Positions 46,187 to 58,539 of a stretch of DNA of 64,000 bases are shown piece after piece (position 1 is the stretch's first letter; every line of letters begins with the position of its first letter). A program made the translations under genes and the position numbers. Origin of the DNA: Chrysoperla carnea (Eukaryota > Arthropoda > Insecta > Neuroptera > Chrysopidae); the NCBI RefSeq assembly GCF_905475395.1, contig NC_058337.1, positions 101,116,368 to 101,180,367 of the forward strand, given 5' to 3'. The notes below the pieces were generated by a model. That model made no database searches. It had not been told where the DNA came from and worked only from the letters and a program-made list of their open reading frames with translations.

Positions 46187-46826
46187 AGCATTTGCATTTG
46201 GAACATCGTGCCCCTTTTAACTTTTGATCAGGATGCAAAAAACTATAAAAATCACTTAATATGAGCTTTGACCGAGATCCAATTCTCTTGAGATTAGTGT
46301 GGGTTCCTTTAATTAGATGTGTAAATGAATTTAAAAATCAATTCGTATAAGCATTATTATAAAATTCCATATACTAACACAACATTTGTTAGTGGCTGCT
46401 GATCGATCGATACATTTAGTTATAGCGCAACAAGACACATATACATACACAATACATATATACATAATACACATGTACTATTCAAATAATAATAATACAC
46501 ATCGTCGTGAATATCCGCCACTGATGTTTCATTTTCAAGGTTAACATCAAGGTCACCACCATATACACTGCGGTACTCAACAAACCAAACAAATTGTACA
46601 TCATTAATAAAATATTATTATTATTTTTAATAATCATTTATTTTTATTTTTAAATAAATTGTTATAAAAAATGAACTGAAATTAAGGTTATTCGTTTTAC
46701 AGTATACAAAAGTAAATAGTGCTGGAATAAATTCTATGCTAAAATCCCATAAGAAAAAACTAAAATTTTTAATGACAGTTCTGTATCACATCTTTGTAAA
46801 AAAAATTTCCATAAGAAAAAAAAATG
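46187..46826. other. No gene seen
   Basis: AT-rich sequence with short CACATATACATACAC and AATAATAATA tracts. Confidence 0.4.
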
Positions 46827-46930
46827 GCGCCTACCGGCTGTTGACAATCGACAGCGAGTCGCTGGCCGCGGCCGTTAACAGTTGACGGTCGACAGCTAAC
46901 GTCAGCCGACGCGGCCGGGGCTGGCCCGAT
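46827..46930. other. GC-rich island with self-complementary words
   Basis: About 100 bp of strongly GC-rich sequence lies in a region otherwise near 25-30% GC. It holds paired words GTTGACAATCGACAGC and GTTGACGGTCGACAGC, two CGCGGCCG-like blocks and AACGTCAGCCGACGCGG. I do not recognise it as coding. It may be part of a repeat or a structured RNA region. Confidence 0.6.
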
Positions 46931-46984
46931 TGTGTGGTACAGTATACTCAAAAAATACCATGGAAGTTCATATACTCCATAACT

Positions 46985-48055
46985 TTTCGACAATATTGTA
47001 GAGTAAAATTAAGATTTTTAAATTCTGATGATGTCATAAATTAAAAAAATTTGATTTTTTTGATATTACAGGCAAATTTGATCCGATTTTATTGAATTTT
47101 TTTTTAAATTCACGTCAGTTTTTCTCTAGCTATCACTTATGTGCTTCTTTTCAGGAACAGGAGTTCACATTCTTGAAACCTATTAGAGCTAGGTTAATTT
47201 TGAATACAAATTTGAAAAGTATGACCCACATTTAATAGAATTACATACCTACTTTATCAAAATTGAATAAAGTTTGGATGTGATAAAGCAAAATTGAATT
47301 TTTTGGATTTTGATGACGTCATAAAGTTAATAAATTCGATTTTTTTTTGATAACACAGGCAAATTTGATTTGATATTATTGGAATTTTTTAGGTCATTCT
47401 TTTCAGCTGTGATTTCAGTTTTTCGCTAGCTATCACTTATGTGCTTCTTTTCGGGAACAGGACTTCACATTCTTGAAACCTATTAGAGCTAGGTTAATTT
47501 TGAATACAAATTTGAAAAGTATGACCCACATTTAGTAGAATTACATACCTACTTTATTGAAATTGGATAAAATTTGGTTGTGATAGAGCCAAATGAAATT
47601 TTTTGGATTCTGATGACGTCATAAAGTTAAAGTATGCGATTTTTTTGGTAGCACAGGCAAATTTGATCCGATTTTATTGTAATTTTTTTTGAAACGAACT
47701 AATTTTAGGTCATTCTTTTCAGCTGTGATGTCAGTTTTTCGCTAACTATTACTTATGTGCTTCTTTTCGGGAACAGGATTTCACATTCTTGAAACCTATT
47801 AGAGCTAGGTTAATTTTGAACACAAATTGGAAAAGTATGACCAAAATTTTTGTAATTTTACATACTTGGTTTATCAAAATTGAATAAAATTTGGATATGA
47901 TAGTGCAAAATTAAATTTTTTGGGTTCAAGTTGGATAATATTTAGTTGTGATAGAGCAAAATTAAATTTTTTGGATTCAAATTGGATAATATTAAGTTGT
48001 GATAGAGCAAAATTAAATTTTTTGAATTTTTAAAATCTTTTAAAATTTATCTGAT
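46985..48055 (+). repeat. Tandem array of ~295-bp units
   Basis: GGGAACAGGANTTCACATTC (or CAGGAACAGGAG...) recurs at about 47153, 47452 and 47770. TGATGACGTCATAAAG (or TGATGATGTCATAAA) recurs at about 47024, 47317 and 47613. Each unit also has CTATTAGAGCTAGGTTAATT and GCTATCACTTATGTGCTTC. At 47870-48015 a shorter ~61-bp subrepeat (GTTGTGATAGAGCAAAATTA) takes over. The short TGACGTCA word inside each unit is a palindrome. Confidence 0.88.
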
Positions 48056-48084
48056 TTACTTTATGATATAAACTCCTTTCATCC

Positions 48085-48145
48085 AAATTGCGCGGGCGTT
48101 AAAACTAAAAATTTCCGCTTTAAACCATATAGATCTTTTTTAGGA
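48085..48145 (-). repeat. Fragment shared with the 2-kb palindrome
   Basis: GCGTTAAAACTAAAAATTTC and CGCTTTAAACCATATAGATC here match GGGTTAAAACTTAAAAATTT and GCTTTAAACCATATAGACCT at about 60920-60962 inside the palindrome's right arm (and its inverse in the left arm). Confidence 0.7.
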
Positions 48146-48884
48146 TAATTTCTTGAAGCCTATGCAAAATACCGCGAGTCAATACATCCAGCAAACTAAT
48201 TTTTCGCAAGAAAAAGGTTCGTTTATCATACTATAATACCCTCAATGGAATTTTAATATTATTTTTAATAATTTGTGTTTCATTTTTCATTTTTGAGTAA
48301 AAAAAAAATTAATATGTTATGAAGTAAGAAAAAAAAGTAACAAAAAAAGAACGATAAAATTGAAAACATGAAAATAGCACATGTGCTTTGCTTGTGTGCT
48401 GCATAAATATAATTTTATGAGGCATGAATGACTCTTTTTCGTACTTACTTATGTAAACTCATAATGCTATCTGGATGTTTGTATCGCATAGAAATACCAA
48501 CCTACTGGTGTGTTTGGTCGATGTGCCGAAGTAATTATATTTAATTCATAGCAAATAAAATGATTTATAAACAGACTTATTATTTACTTAACCGCCTTTT
48601 GTTGTTTTGAACGAAAATAATGCAATTATATATTTGCTTTATTAATGTAATTGTTTTTTATAATTATAAAAAATACTCCCATGTAGGTCGGAATATTAGA
48701 CGCCAAATCACGATACTAAAAATGTTGCCACGGTGACGTAACTATAAACTCGTGATTTCTGTCTTCAAAGTAAAATACACGGTATATAGGAAGTATCATA
48801 ATTTAAATTTCCTTTTTACTGAAAATTCAGTTTAATACTAGCACATAAATTAGAAATTAAAAAAAAAAACCCCGACACCACATG
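48146..48884. other. No gene seen
   Basis: AT-rich, unassigned. Confidence 0.4.
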
Positions 48885-49125
48885 AGGTCTGAACGATTCG
48901 TTTGTGGCATCGTAGCTCCTAAACGGGCAAACGATTTTGTCTTTTTGTTTTTGTTTGAAAGATCTTAGCATAGCTAAGAACACTCTCGATCAAATTATCT
49001 TTCAAAAAATAAAAATAAAAAACGGTTCATTCGCTTAGGAGGTATGATACTACATGCAGACACACACAAACATAGGCACGGTAAACTTATGACAACCCTC
49101 TTTGTTAGTCGGGTAGGTATTAAAA
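48885..49125 (+). repeat. Family H-like repeat
   Basis: It has the CATCGTAGCTCCTAAACGGG and TTGTTTGAAAGATC words, CGCTTAGGAGGTATGATACT, (CA)n with ACACACACAAACATAGGCAC, and AACTTATGACAACCCTCTTT. This organisation, with a CACA tract then AAACTTATNACA, matches the 3' half of family H. Confidence 0.5.
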
Positions 49126-50418
49126 CCCGTTTCAAATAAATCCAAAATTTCACCCTTCACAAAAAGTCTGACAAGGCAAGCGTAGTGAATGATCTTCAGT
49201 TTCTTACAATACTTAGAGAGTTTTTGTACTAAAAAGTAGAATTTATTACATTCTAGAGAGCAAAAGTAAAGAATGTTTTAGGCTTTGAGAATATCTCAGA
49301 CTGAGACGTGACTTTTGGACCATTTCCAATCCTTATACTTAATACAGCTAATATAAAATACTAATTATACCTGTAATGGACTATTCAGTGCAGGCTAATT
49401 ATATCTAAAGCTGATTTTAATGGCATGCAATGAGTAATATTTATTTGCATATAAATCGATGGTGAGAATTATTTAAATTTGATATTTTCATCAATTAAAA
49501 TAACATTTTCTATTTTCTATGATGTAGTTAAGGTGATTTCAAACCTACAGTATTGTAAAAAAAGTTTTGGTTGATTGCACGTTATACATTCATATAAACC
49601 AAATTCATGCTTTGTAGTCAAGTAATGAGTTATGTTTAGCGTTACAATATCACGAAACTACAAAAGTATATAATATATTGTGTGCAAGTGTGACTGATAA
49701 ATTTTGATAATATAAATATCGCTCTTCAATCATCAATACTCTAACTATACTCGTCTCTGTTTATCAATGATGAACTTTATTTTTTTAAATCTTATTTTTT
49801 TATGGTATTTTTAAAAACTACAAGATTGTCTAAATATTTTAGATAGTTTTATATCACACTGTCTAGATTTTTTGATATAGAAATATCCAATTGAAAAGGA
49901 TAACCTATATGATTCACCATTTTTTTAGCCAACTTTGAACGATAAAATAATAATAAAAAACGCGATGACCTAGGAATTTTTTGTGATTTTTGGAAACTTT
50001 ATTAATCAAAAAATGTAAATTTTATTGGAATCCCTAATATTATTCAATCCTTGCATATCTTTTTAAAAATTATTTTCGAGTTGCAAATCGATATGTTTTT
50101 TGGTTTGCTAAATTGGATTCTGGAATCAAATAAAAGCAAAATATTTTTTGTCTTGATGGTTTTTCGTTAATATTTACAAGAGTAAGTAAATGGAGGTACA
50201 GATACAGCTAAAGACTTTTTAAACATTTCCGACGAAAAATTTTCAATTCAGTTTTTACTCACGTAAGGGTATTTGAATGATAAAAAAAACACGAAAACAT
50301 GCTTCATTGACATGTGACTAATTACAAGAATGAACATGAAGAGTTCGTTACGCTTTATAACAGTGAATTTTATGATTTTTTTGGCGCACATGTCAATAAT
50401 GTCTGTGCTTTTTGGTTT
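49126..50418. other. No gene seen
   Basis: AT-rich sequence without recognised features. Confidence 0.4.
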
Positions 50419-51060
50419 TTGTACCCTGTATATATGAAATAAATATCAACTTATCAACGATACTAATTCTAGTCTCAAAGTAACGTTTTGAAATATTGAT
50501 AATACAAACAAAATTTGAATATACGTGTTCATAAAATCACCTAATTAGTTCATTTCCGTTTTTCTCTCCTTTCGTCCATCCGTGAATACTAATTCGAAAA
50601 CGAAAAGAGATATTATAGCGTGCTCAAGACGTAAGAAGTGATTTGGAGTTCGTAAATGAGCAATATAAGTCAATTGGAAACCGTTAGAAACAGAACAAAA
50701 TTTCAATGTAAAACACCTTCCTTGAAAATAAACTATTATTGCTTAAAATTTTTCTTTCGTAAACATATTTGTTTCCCGTTAAAAATTTGATGTGCATTTT
50801 CCCCAAAACTTTAAAAAACAGGAAGTAGAAAATTTGCAAGTAGGTTCAACTAGTTGCCTTGTGAAAGATTCTCGAAAAACGAAAAAAAATTCTATTTCTA
50901 AATTCTTCGAAAACTAAAACAAATGGCTTCCGAAAGGCCGCCATAATTGTGTTGGTTTTAAAATATTTCTAATTTATTAATGCAAGCACTGATATTTAAC
51001 ATTTTTTATACAGAGTATTTTAATAATTAACTCAGTTCATTGTTTATTTTCACTTGTTTT
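50419..51060 (-). repeat. Family A copy 17 (diverged)
   Basis: From GTACCCTGTATATATGAAAT to AATTAACTCAGTTCATTG and TTTTCACTTG. Most blocks are recognisable but carry many substitutions. Its head is longer and resembles copy 10 (CAAAACTTTAAAAAACAGGA), so a subfamily is likely. Confidence 0.85.
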
Positions 51061-52013
51061 TAAATTTTTTTTTTATCCACACTTGTAAAATCTTTTAAGC
51101 TTTGGAAAGTGCGCTACTTAAAATATCCATTTTCAGGCATAGAATATTATTGCTAAAAACCTTGTGTAAATATTTGGCGTGTAACATTTGAAAAAGGTTA
51201 CCACAAAAAATTAAATCGTTTTATAATAAAAATACACTTTTTTTATAAAACGATTTGTCGGCATTACTTTTTCTCATACAAAATGGAAACAGATTGAGGC
51301 ACATTTTTTATGAACAAGTGAATAATAATAACTGTTCTATTGCATGTTAAACATACATCCAATAATAAAAACTCGAAAATGATTCACCACTTGTCTGCGG
51401 TTTATTTTAACACATACAACGTACCCCCAATTAATATATAATTTGGACCATAGACCTTTTATAAGTAGATTAAGTACTAGATTATGAGGATAGATCAAGT
51501 GCTAAATGGTCAGGTGTCAAAGCCACCATTGCTATAGCTTTATTGTGTGCCATAAACTTTATTGTTTTCCCTCTTATCCAAGACCGCATTGCTCATAGAG
51601 GAGGAAGCGGGACGGGTATACGACTCGTCTACTTATCTCAGTTTCTCTTATAGTATAGATAGTATAGATATAGTAGAGATATGTAGAAAAAAAATGCTGT
51701 CTCTCTGTCTTACTTGTATTTTTGGCTGTCACTGTCTTATTTGTATTTGAAATACAGAAGTATGAGTGTCTTCTCTAAGCCACGTTTGCCCATGCATGCT
51801 GTGGACCTCATAGCATATTAATGAAAAAAACGATTATTATTTCATTTTGATCCTTCTTGATATATGGGCATAAATCTGTAGTTAAAGGCCTTAAAACTAT
51901 CTAAAAATCAAAATTACGATAACAATTTTAAGAACTGATTTATTTGTATTGATTATTGTTACGGAAACTCGCAGAAAAATCAAAATTGCGATATCAATTT
52001 TAAGAACTAATTT
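51061..52013. other. No gene seen
   Basis: The 62-codon frame at 51562-51750 has no domain. The ATAGTATAGATAGTATAGAT tract at 51650-51668 is a simple repeat. Confidence 0.4.
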
Positions 52014-52532
52014 TTATACCATGTATATATGAAATATACATAGTATATTAAGTTTAGTCCCAAGTTTGTAACGCTTAAAAGTATTGATGCTACGAACAAA
52101 ATTTTTGGTATAGGAGTTCATAAAATCACCTTATTACTCCATTTTCGGTAGTCTGTCCGTCTATCTGTCTGTCAACACGATAACTCAAAAACGAAAAATG
52201 ATATCAAGCTGAAATTTTTACAGTATGCTCAGGACATAAAAAGTGAGGTCGAGTTCTTGAAAAATGGGCTCCGTTTGTTCAAATGGGTCTTGTAAATTGT
52301 CAGAGGTAGAACAAAAGATTAAATGTAAAAAATGTTCCTTATAAAAAAATAAACAACTTTTGCCTGAAACATTTTTTCGTAAACATCAACTTATCCAGTA
52401 TATATTATATGGGAATATCGGTTATGTATGTGTGACATGTATGTATGTGTAATGTGACAGTGTAATCAACGCAGTCTATACATGGTATTTTAATTATTAA
52501 CTCAGTCAATTGTTTGTTTTCACTTGTTTTTT
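52014..52532 (-). repeat. Family A copy 18
   Basis: From TTATACCATGTATATATGAA to TTAACTCAGTCAATTGTTTG and TTTTCACTTG. The hairpin region is truncated (GTAAACATCAACTTATCC). Confidence 0.9.
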
Positions 52533-54661
52533 TATTGATTATAGTTGTGGAAACAAAACATTAAAAAAAGTCAAAGTTCGAAAAATTTGAATAGTAAGAC
52601 GTATTTGAATGCAGTTTTCTGCATTCGATTCGTTAGGGCATCAGTAAATTTTCTGACCTGAATTGATTTATAAAAAAAAAAAAAAATGCAATTTGCATAA
52701 ATAATGTGCATTTTAAATTGACCGTAAAACTTATTACTCGGAGGTTTTTATTGTCGCTGAACACGGATGTCACGTCAGTTTTGATCTCCGAGGTATCTGG
52801 TACCCAGGATAAACGGTACCCCGTCGTCTCCTGCAGTTTTCGAGAAATTCATTACATTATCAGTCCAAACCCGATACTCGGGAGTTTTTGGGGACACTGA
52901 ACACAAATATCGCGACAGAATTGGTTTCCGAGGTATATGGAAAAAGTACCAGGGTACCTCAGGTACTTTTATGGGGACACGAATTTCGTTAACGAAGACT
53001 TAAAAAAGTCTGTATAGATTTTAACCGGAGCTTTTCCCTGTAATTAGTCACTGCAAAAACCTATAACCAGATTTTCAGCGAATCCCTAAAATTTTTGAAC
53101 TCAAAATCTCTGTTTCTTGTACTATATTCCTTATTATGAATTTGTTTCTTATCCTGTTCTTCTTTATTTTGATTTACAATTTCCTTTGAGAGTGAGTGTT
53201 ATTTTTCAGTATTTAATAATTTAATTATTTTAATGGGCTTTTTAAATGTGTTTAATATTCTTTTGTGGCCTGTAGTAATGTAATTACATTTTCTTTGCTA
53301 ATGTTTGTTTATTTTTGAAACAAAACGAAAACTATACAATTTTATTATTCCCAATTTAAACATATAAATACGGTTTATTGAGTGTTTTATGAAGGTTATT
53401 ATCGAATTCACGTTAACCTTTCTTTTATGAATATTTCAAAGCATTTAATTACTTTCTGAATCGTGTTTTTGATTTTAACTTTCTCATAAAAGAATATATT
53501 AGTTGTAGTCTGATTCCAGGCTATATATATTCTAAAACGTCGAAAGTTTACATAATGGGTTTGTAGAGAATTTTTAATATTTTTGCCTAAGTAACGATGA
53601 AAAAAGTTGAAACACAGCTGTCTAGTTTTCATCAGAAACATTTTCCATTAAACAAAAATGATAAGTGTGTTCAAAATTTCAGGCTTCAGGCTAGACTCAG
53701 CGGTTTGAGCTGTGCGTTGATCGATCTTCAATTTTTATTAATATTTTGAAAGAGTCTTTATAATCGAGGAATCTTAATTAGAAGTAAATATCCTGACATT
53801 TATCGTAATAGTGAATATTGAATAAAAGATTTCGAATAGGATAGCTGTTAGCCTACGTATTTATTTAAGAAAATTCCGAGTTACTGAGTCAACTAGTCTA
53901 CGTTTTTTTGAGTATTTTCAGTAATGCTTGTTTTTAAACGCATTAAGGTAAGTCATCGCGTGTGATCGGCCAAAATAAGGTGCGCGAACGACTTATTGGC
54001 TCCCTCTTGCTATGAAAGATTTTGTATGGGCAATAAATTAGTCACTAAATAATGTCGTTTATTTGGGATTCCCCCCCCCCCCCACTAAAAGACACTCTTC
54101 CACATGATTGCGTATACCAAAAATTTCATCCCGAAATTTTTTATAGTTTTGTAATTACAATATGTTGAAGGTGAAAATAGGTTTTCTTAACTAGGGATCT
54201 GGTTTTAAATATTTTAAGATTTATTCGAACAAGAAAGATTGTGTTTTTGAATGAACAAATTTCAGCTTTCTTAATTATGATATCGTATACATGTTTGTAT
54301 TGCGTGAGTAAAGCAATTGAAATTTTGTTTGCACTGTTTGATCAGATATCTTCAACATATCACTATTTTCTATCAATATTTTTCGTATATCTCTTCTAAT
54401 CCTTATTTCTGAATACTTCTTTGAATGTTAAAATAATTAGAATTAGATTTATGAATAAAAGTATGTATGTTTGTCTGTTTGTTTGCGTTATTCTCAGAAG
54501 TCGATAATTCGATTTTAGTAGGACTTTCACGAGAATTCTCAGTATTTGATTACGCTCTCTCGTTTTCTAGACACTGAATGGCATTATAAAATGATAGCTA
54601 GGGTTTTTACTTCTAGGATCGATAAAAAAGATTTACGTGGAATTTTTCTCTTCAGTTCAAA
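52533..54661. other. No gene seen; GC-richer patch and a C run
   Basis: 52700-52975 has a repeated word set (ATCTCCGAGGTATCTGGTAC / TTTCCGAGGTATATGG; CTGAACACGGATGTC / CTGAACACAAATATC), which suggests two diverged ~150-bp units. A C homopolymer lies at 54070-54083. The 77-codon frame at 53408-53641 is not called. Confidence 0.45.
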
Positions 54662-55301
54662 TCTATATATATAAAACAAAGTCGTGTTAGCTACACTACT
54701 TATAACTCAAGAACGGCTGAACCGATTTAGCTGAAAATTGGCAGGGAGGTAGTTTAGAGCCAGGAGAAGGGCATAGGATATATATAGATAGATTTTTATC
54801 CCGTTCGAAAGCATTCCCGTGGGACTTGATAACTGGGTTGGGTTTCGATGGTGGTGCCATCTATGGTAAACATATTGAACTAGCATTTATTTCGATGGTG
54901 GCGCCATCTATGGTAAACTTATCGAACTAACATTTATTTCGGCGTTGGTGCCATCTATGATGAACTTATTGGCCAATCCTTATCCTTAAACAATGGCCAA
55001 TCCTTAAAAGTTTGTGGTTTAAATCTAGAACATTCATGTTTTTCCCATGGTCAATTATACGTGGCTTGTTCACGGGTCGGAAGACCATCTGCGTTGTTTG
55101 TTTTTGCGCCTGATAATAAAACACAAAATGTCGTGTATCACAAGGTACTTAAATGAAGAGCAACCTATGTACTAAAATACAGAAATAATTATGAATGATT
55201 AATGTATTTTTTTATTTTTTTTTGTATTTTTTCCAATTAAAAAAAAAAAAACTGCTTATTTATTGCCATTAAGGCGGAACAAAGTTCGCCGGGTCAGCTA
55301 G
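54662..55301 (+). mobile_element. Non-autonomous Helitron with three internal 47-bp repeats
   Basis: It starts TCTATATATATAAAAC and ends GGGTCAGCTAG, preceded by the hairpin GGCGGAACAAAGTTCGCC (55273-55290). The flanking bases are A (54661) and T (55302), the Helitron A|T rule. Near the 5' end it holds the usual AAGAACGGCTGAACCGATTT. Three direct 47-bp units start at 54843, 54890 and 54937 (TTTCGATGGTGGTGCCATCT). There is no Rep/helicase coding sequence. Confidence 0.95.
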
Positions 55302-56708
55302 TTGTATATGTATTTTATGGTATCAGAAGTAGCTGAAGAAACTTAAAACGGCATTTTCGCCATTGCTCAAAGACGACATTTTTTGCCACTGCCCAAGGGC
55401 AGCACTTTGTGTAAATCCGGCCCTACATTCTGGCCGACATTTTGATAGAAATCCCACATTTTTACCTCTATAAGGAGATTAAAATTCAGTCTTGGCATCA
55501 TGAAGTGTGATGACTTTTTAACCGGCATAAAACCTAAGATGGAATTTGTATTTTTTGCGTTTGTTACGCGATATTTTTGCTGATTATAAATCGATTTTAC
55601 TGACTCTTTCTTTTAGATTCTATTGAAATTTAGGAAGGGATACAAAAATTAAGGAGTGAATGTCAATTTACTTTTAGCTAAACAGGTATGTTCCGAAGTG
55701 AGATAGATGATGTACTGTATGTATATTGCGAAGTGAGATGGATGATACTCCATGAGAGTAGTACCCGCAGAGCTGAGTTACTCTCAAGAGTAACCCTTGC
55801 CTACCAGTGCTTTAGACCATAGTTAGGTTGTGTACTATATTAAAAAAATATAAATATAAATTGCTATCCGAGGTACAACAGTTTCCCATATTAAATGGTT
55901 TATCAAATGTCTATCTTAATGCATTTTGCGAAGCTATTTAATATTCAAATGTAAGCTTCTTGATAGTAGTGATTACAAAACAAATAAAAATCTCAAGAAA
56001 TATTATTTTGAAGTTTAAATTTTCTATTATTTTATCAGTACCAGTTACAACAACAAAACAAAAAAAAAACAAAAAAAAAAAACAAACAAAAACCGTAATA
56101 TATGAGACGTATTGTCTGCACAATGAATTTTATAGGATCGTAAAAGATGATAGTAATTTCTATGTGTATGGTGGTTAGTCCCATAAGAGACTTATACAAT
56201 ATTCTAAAATGATTGTTACGATAGTAATTCTAAATAACTTCTTTAATTTTATATTCAAGTTTAAAGTACTGAAGTACTGTCGTGTGTGTTTGACTGAATT
56301 GAGTATGCATACTATGTTATATGATATGACAATAAACTTGTTTTATAATGAAATCTTCATAAAATTTTGTGGGATATGTTAAACTGATGATGGATTTTTT
56401 TATGTAGGAGAGAAAATCTATCAAAGAAAATGAAATTATTTAATTTTCATGAAAGCGTTTTTCAATATATTTTTCGAAAAACGCAATTCAAATAACAACA
56501 GTGCTTATTTATTATTTTGATCCTATAAAGAAAAATCAATAAAAAAAAATTGGCAGTCATAGTGACTACCGATAGAAGTGAAAACTTAGATCTTTTAGTA
56601 CAAAAATTTGAAATTTCATAATGTTTCAATTAAAATTATCAACACCTATCTGGTTTGCATATTTATTGACACTCCGAGCAATAATTATATGCATGTTTAT
56701 TAGTGCAA
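55302..56708. other. No intact gene; hAT-like end fragment
   Basis: TTGTGTAAATCCGGCCCTA at about 55412-55430, with GGGCAGCAC and GCCACTGCCC just before it, looks like one end of an hAT element; no partner end was found. An (A)n/(CAAAA)n tract at 56056-56092 gives rise to the two short frames around 56000. Confidence 0.5.
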
Positions 56709-58375
56709 TAAATAAGCCGGAAAATGTGGAAAAGTGGTGGAACAGCTCCGATTTCAAAAATTTTTTGTGAACGTATTCCTTAGACCTCTAGGAACATTCA
56801 GCCGCACTAACCTTGGCATTGGAAAAAAAACTGAGAAAGTTAGGGTAGTTTTCCCATCCCCAAAACTCTCTAAATAGTAGCAGTGAAAACAAATCAATAT
56901 TTCAACTCAAAAATCGTCTTCCGAGGGTTTTTGAGGTCGTTGATCATGAATTCAAGATTAAAAAGCAACTGAATATGGTTTCAACCCCATTAAAATTACC
57001 CTTAAAGTGATAGAGACAAAAACTTTATTAAATTCAAAATTTTGCCTCAGAAATCGTGTCTCGTGGAGCTTTTAGGTTCGGTGTTCACAAATTTAAGGTC
57101 AAAAAGCAATTGAGGATTGTTTCAACCCCCTTAAAACTACCCCTAGAAGTGACAATGATAAAAAAAAATTGAAAATTCTGAATTTCACCTCAGAAATTGT
57201 CTCTCTCTGGTTTTAGAAGTCATTGATAATGAATTTGAGGGCAAGAAGCAACTGAATGTAGTCCCAAGCCACCCCTAAAGGCCACCCCTAGAAGTGACAG
57301 AGAAAAAATTTAAAATTGTTCCTCGAATATCGTCTTTCGGGGGGTTTTTGGGGCCGCTGATCGCGAATCCAAGGTCAAAAAGTAACTTTAATGGTTGCAA
57401 CCCCATTAAAACTACCCCTAGAAATGTCAATGATAAATAAATTTTGAAAATACTGAATTTCACCACAGAAATTGCCTCTCTGCGGTTTTAAGAGTCGCTG
57501 ATCATGAATTTGAGGTCAAAAAGTAACTGAATGTCACAGCATCCTTATTAAAACCTCCCCTAGAAGTGACAGAGATAAAATTTTAAATTTGAATTCTCTC
57601 CTCGAATATCGACTTTCGGGTAATTTTGGGGGCGCTGATTACGAATCCAAGGTCAAAAAGTAGCTGAAGAGGGTTGCAACCCCAAAAAAACTACCCCCAG
57701 ATGTCTTGCCATCAGACTCATTATCAACGACTTCAAAAACCACAGAAAGACAATTTCTAAAATAAAATTCAAAGTTTTCCAAATTTTTTAATCATTTACA
57801 CTTCTAGGGGTAGTTTTAATAGGGTTGCAACCATCCAAGTTACTTTTTGACCTTGAATTCGTGATCAGCGATGCCAAAAACCCCCCGAAAGACGATATTC
57901 GATTAAAAATTTAAAATTTTATCTCTGTTTCTTCTAGGGGTGGCTTTTAGGGGTGGCTTGGAACTACATTCAGTTGCTTCTTACCCTCAAATTCATTATC
58001 AACGACTTCAAAAACCGCAGAAAGACAATTTCTGAGGTCAAATTCAAAATTTTCAAAATTTTTTAAATATTGACACTTCTAGGGGTAGTTTTAATGGGGT
58101 TGCAACCATTTTCAGTTGTTTTTAAACCTTGAATTCATGATCCGTGACCTCGAAAACCCTCGGAAGACGATTTTTGAGGTGAAATATTGATTTGTTTTCA
58201 CTGTTACTATTTGGGGATGGGAAAACTACCCTAACTTTCTCAGTTTTTTTTCCAATGCCAAGGTTAGTGCGGCTGAATGTTCCTAGAGGTCTAAGGAACA
58301 CGTACACGAAAAATTTTTGAAATCGGAGCTGTTCCACCACTTTTCCACATTTGATGGTATTTTCCGGCTTATTTA
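56709..58375. mobile_element. Foldback element with ~140-bp tandem units in its arms
   Basis: Ends TAAATAAGCCGGAAAAT and (inverted) ATTTTCCGGCTTATTTA define about 1.67 kb. Outer arms of about 190 bp match closely (AACAGCTCCGATTTCAAAAA; CATTCAGCCGCACTAACCTT), apart from a 9-bp insertion on the right. Inside are about six ~140-bp units in one orientation (CTACCCCTAGAAGTGAC words at about 57134, 57284, 57411, 57552 and 57690) and three in the other (CTTCTAGGGGTAGTTTTAAT words at about 57803, 57933 and 58077). TA at each end may be the target duplication. The organisation resembles Drosophila FB elements. No transposase is present. Confidence 0.9.
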
Positions 58376-58539
58376 CTGTAGTATATAGGGTTTTTTATTA
58401 TTTAAATATATTACGGGCTGTACAAGATTATGACAAAATATAAATACAATTCAATTGAAAAAACAATTAATATACAATCATATGATTTGTGGGTAGTATT
58501 TGTATTTATATAAATTTCAATGTATTTGTTATATACGCA

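Noticed and set aside
46769..46993. 74-codon minus-strand frame with a GC-rich middle
   Set aside because: Its length is due to the GC island lacking stop codons. No domain is seen and the flanks are non-coding.
47870..48015. CRISPR-like array
   Set aside because: Units of about 61 bp have no unique spacers. This is a eukaryotic tandem repeat.
53921..53955. Candidate exon between a TTTTCAG acceptor and GTAAGT donor
   Set aside because: Entering in phase 0 from the 45604 exon gives an immediate TAA, and no other support exists.
54070..54083. C homopolymer as a biological signal
   Set aside because: No associated structure. It is most simply a homopolymer tract or a length error.
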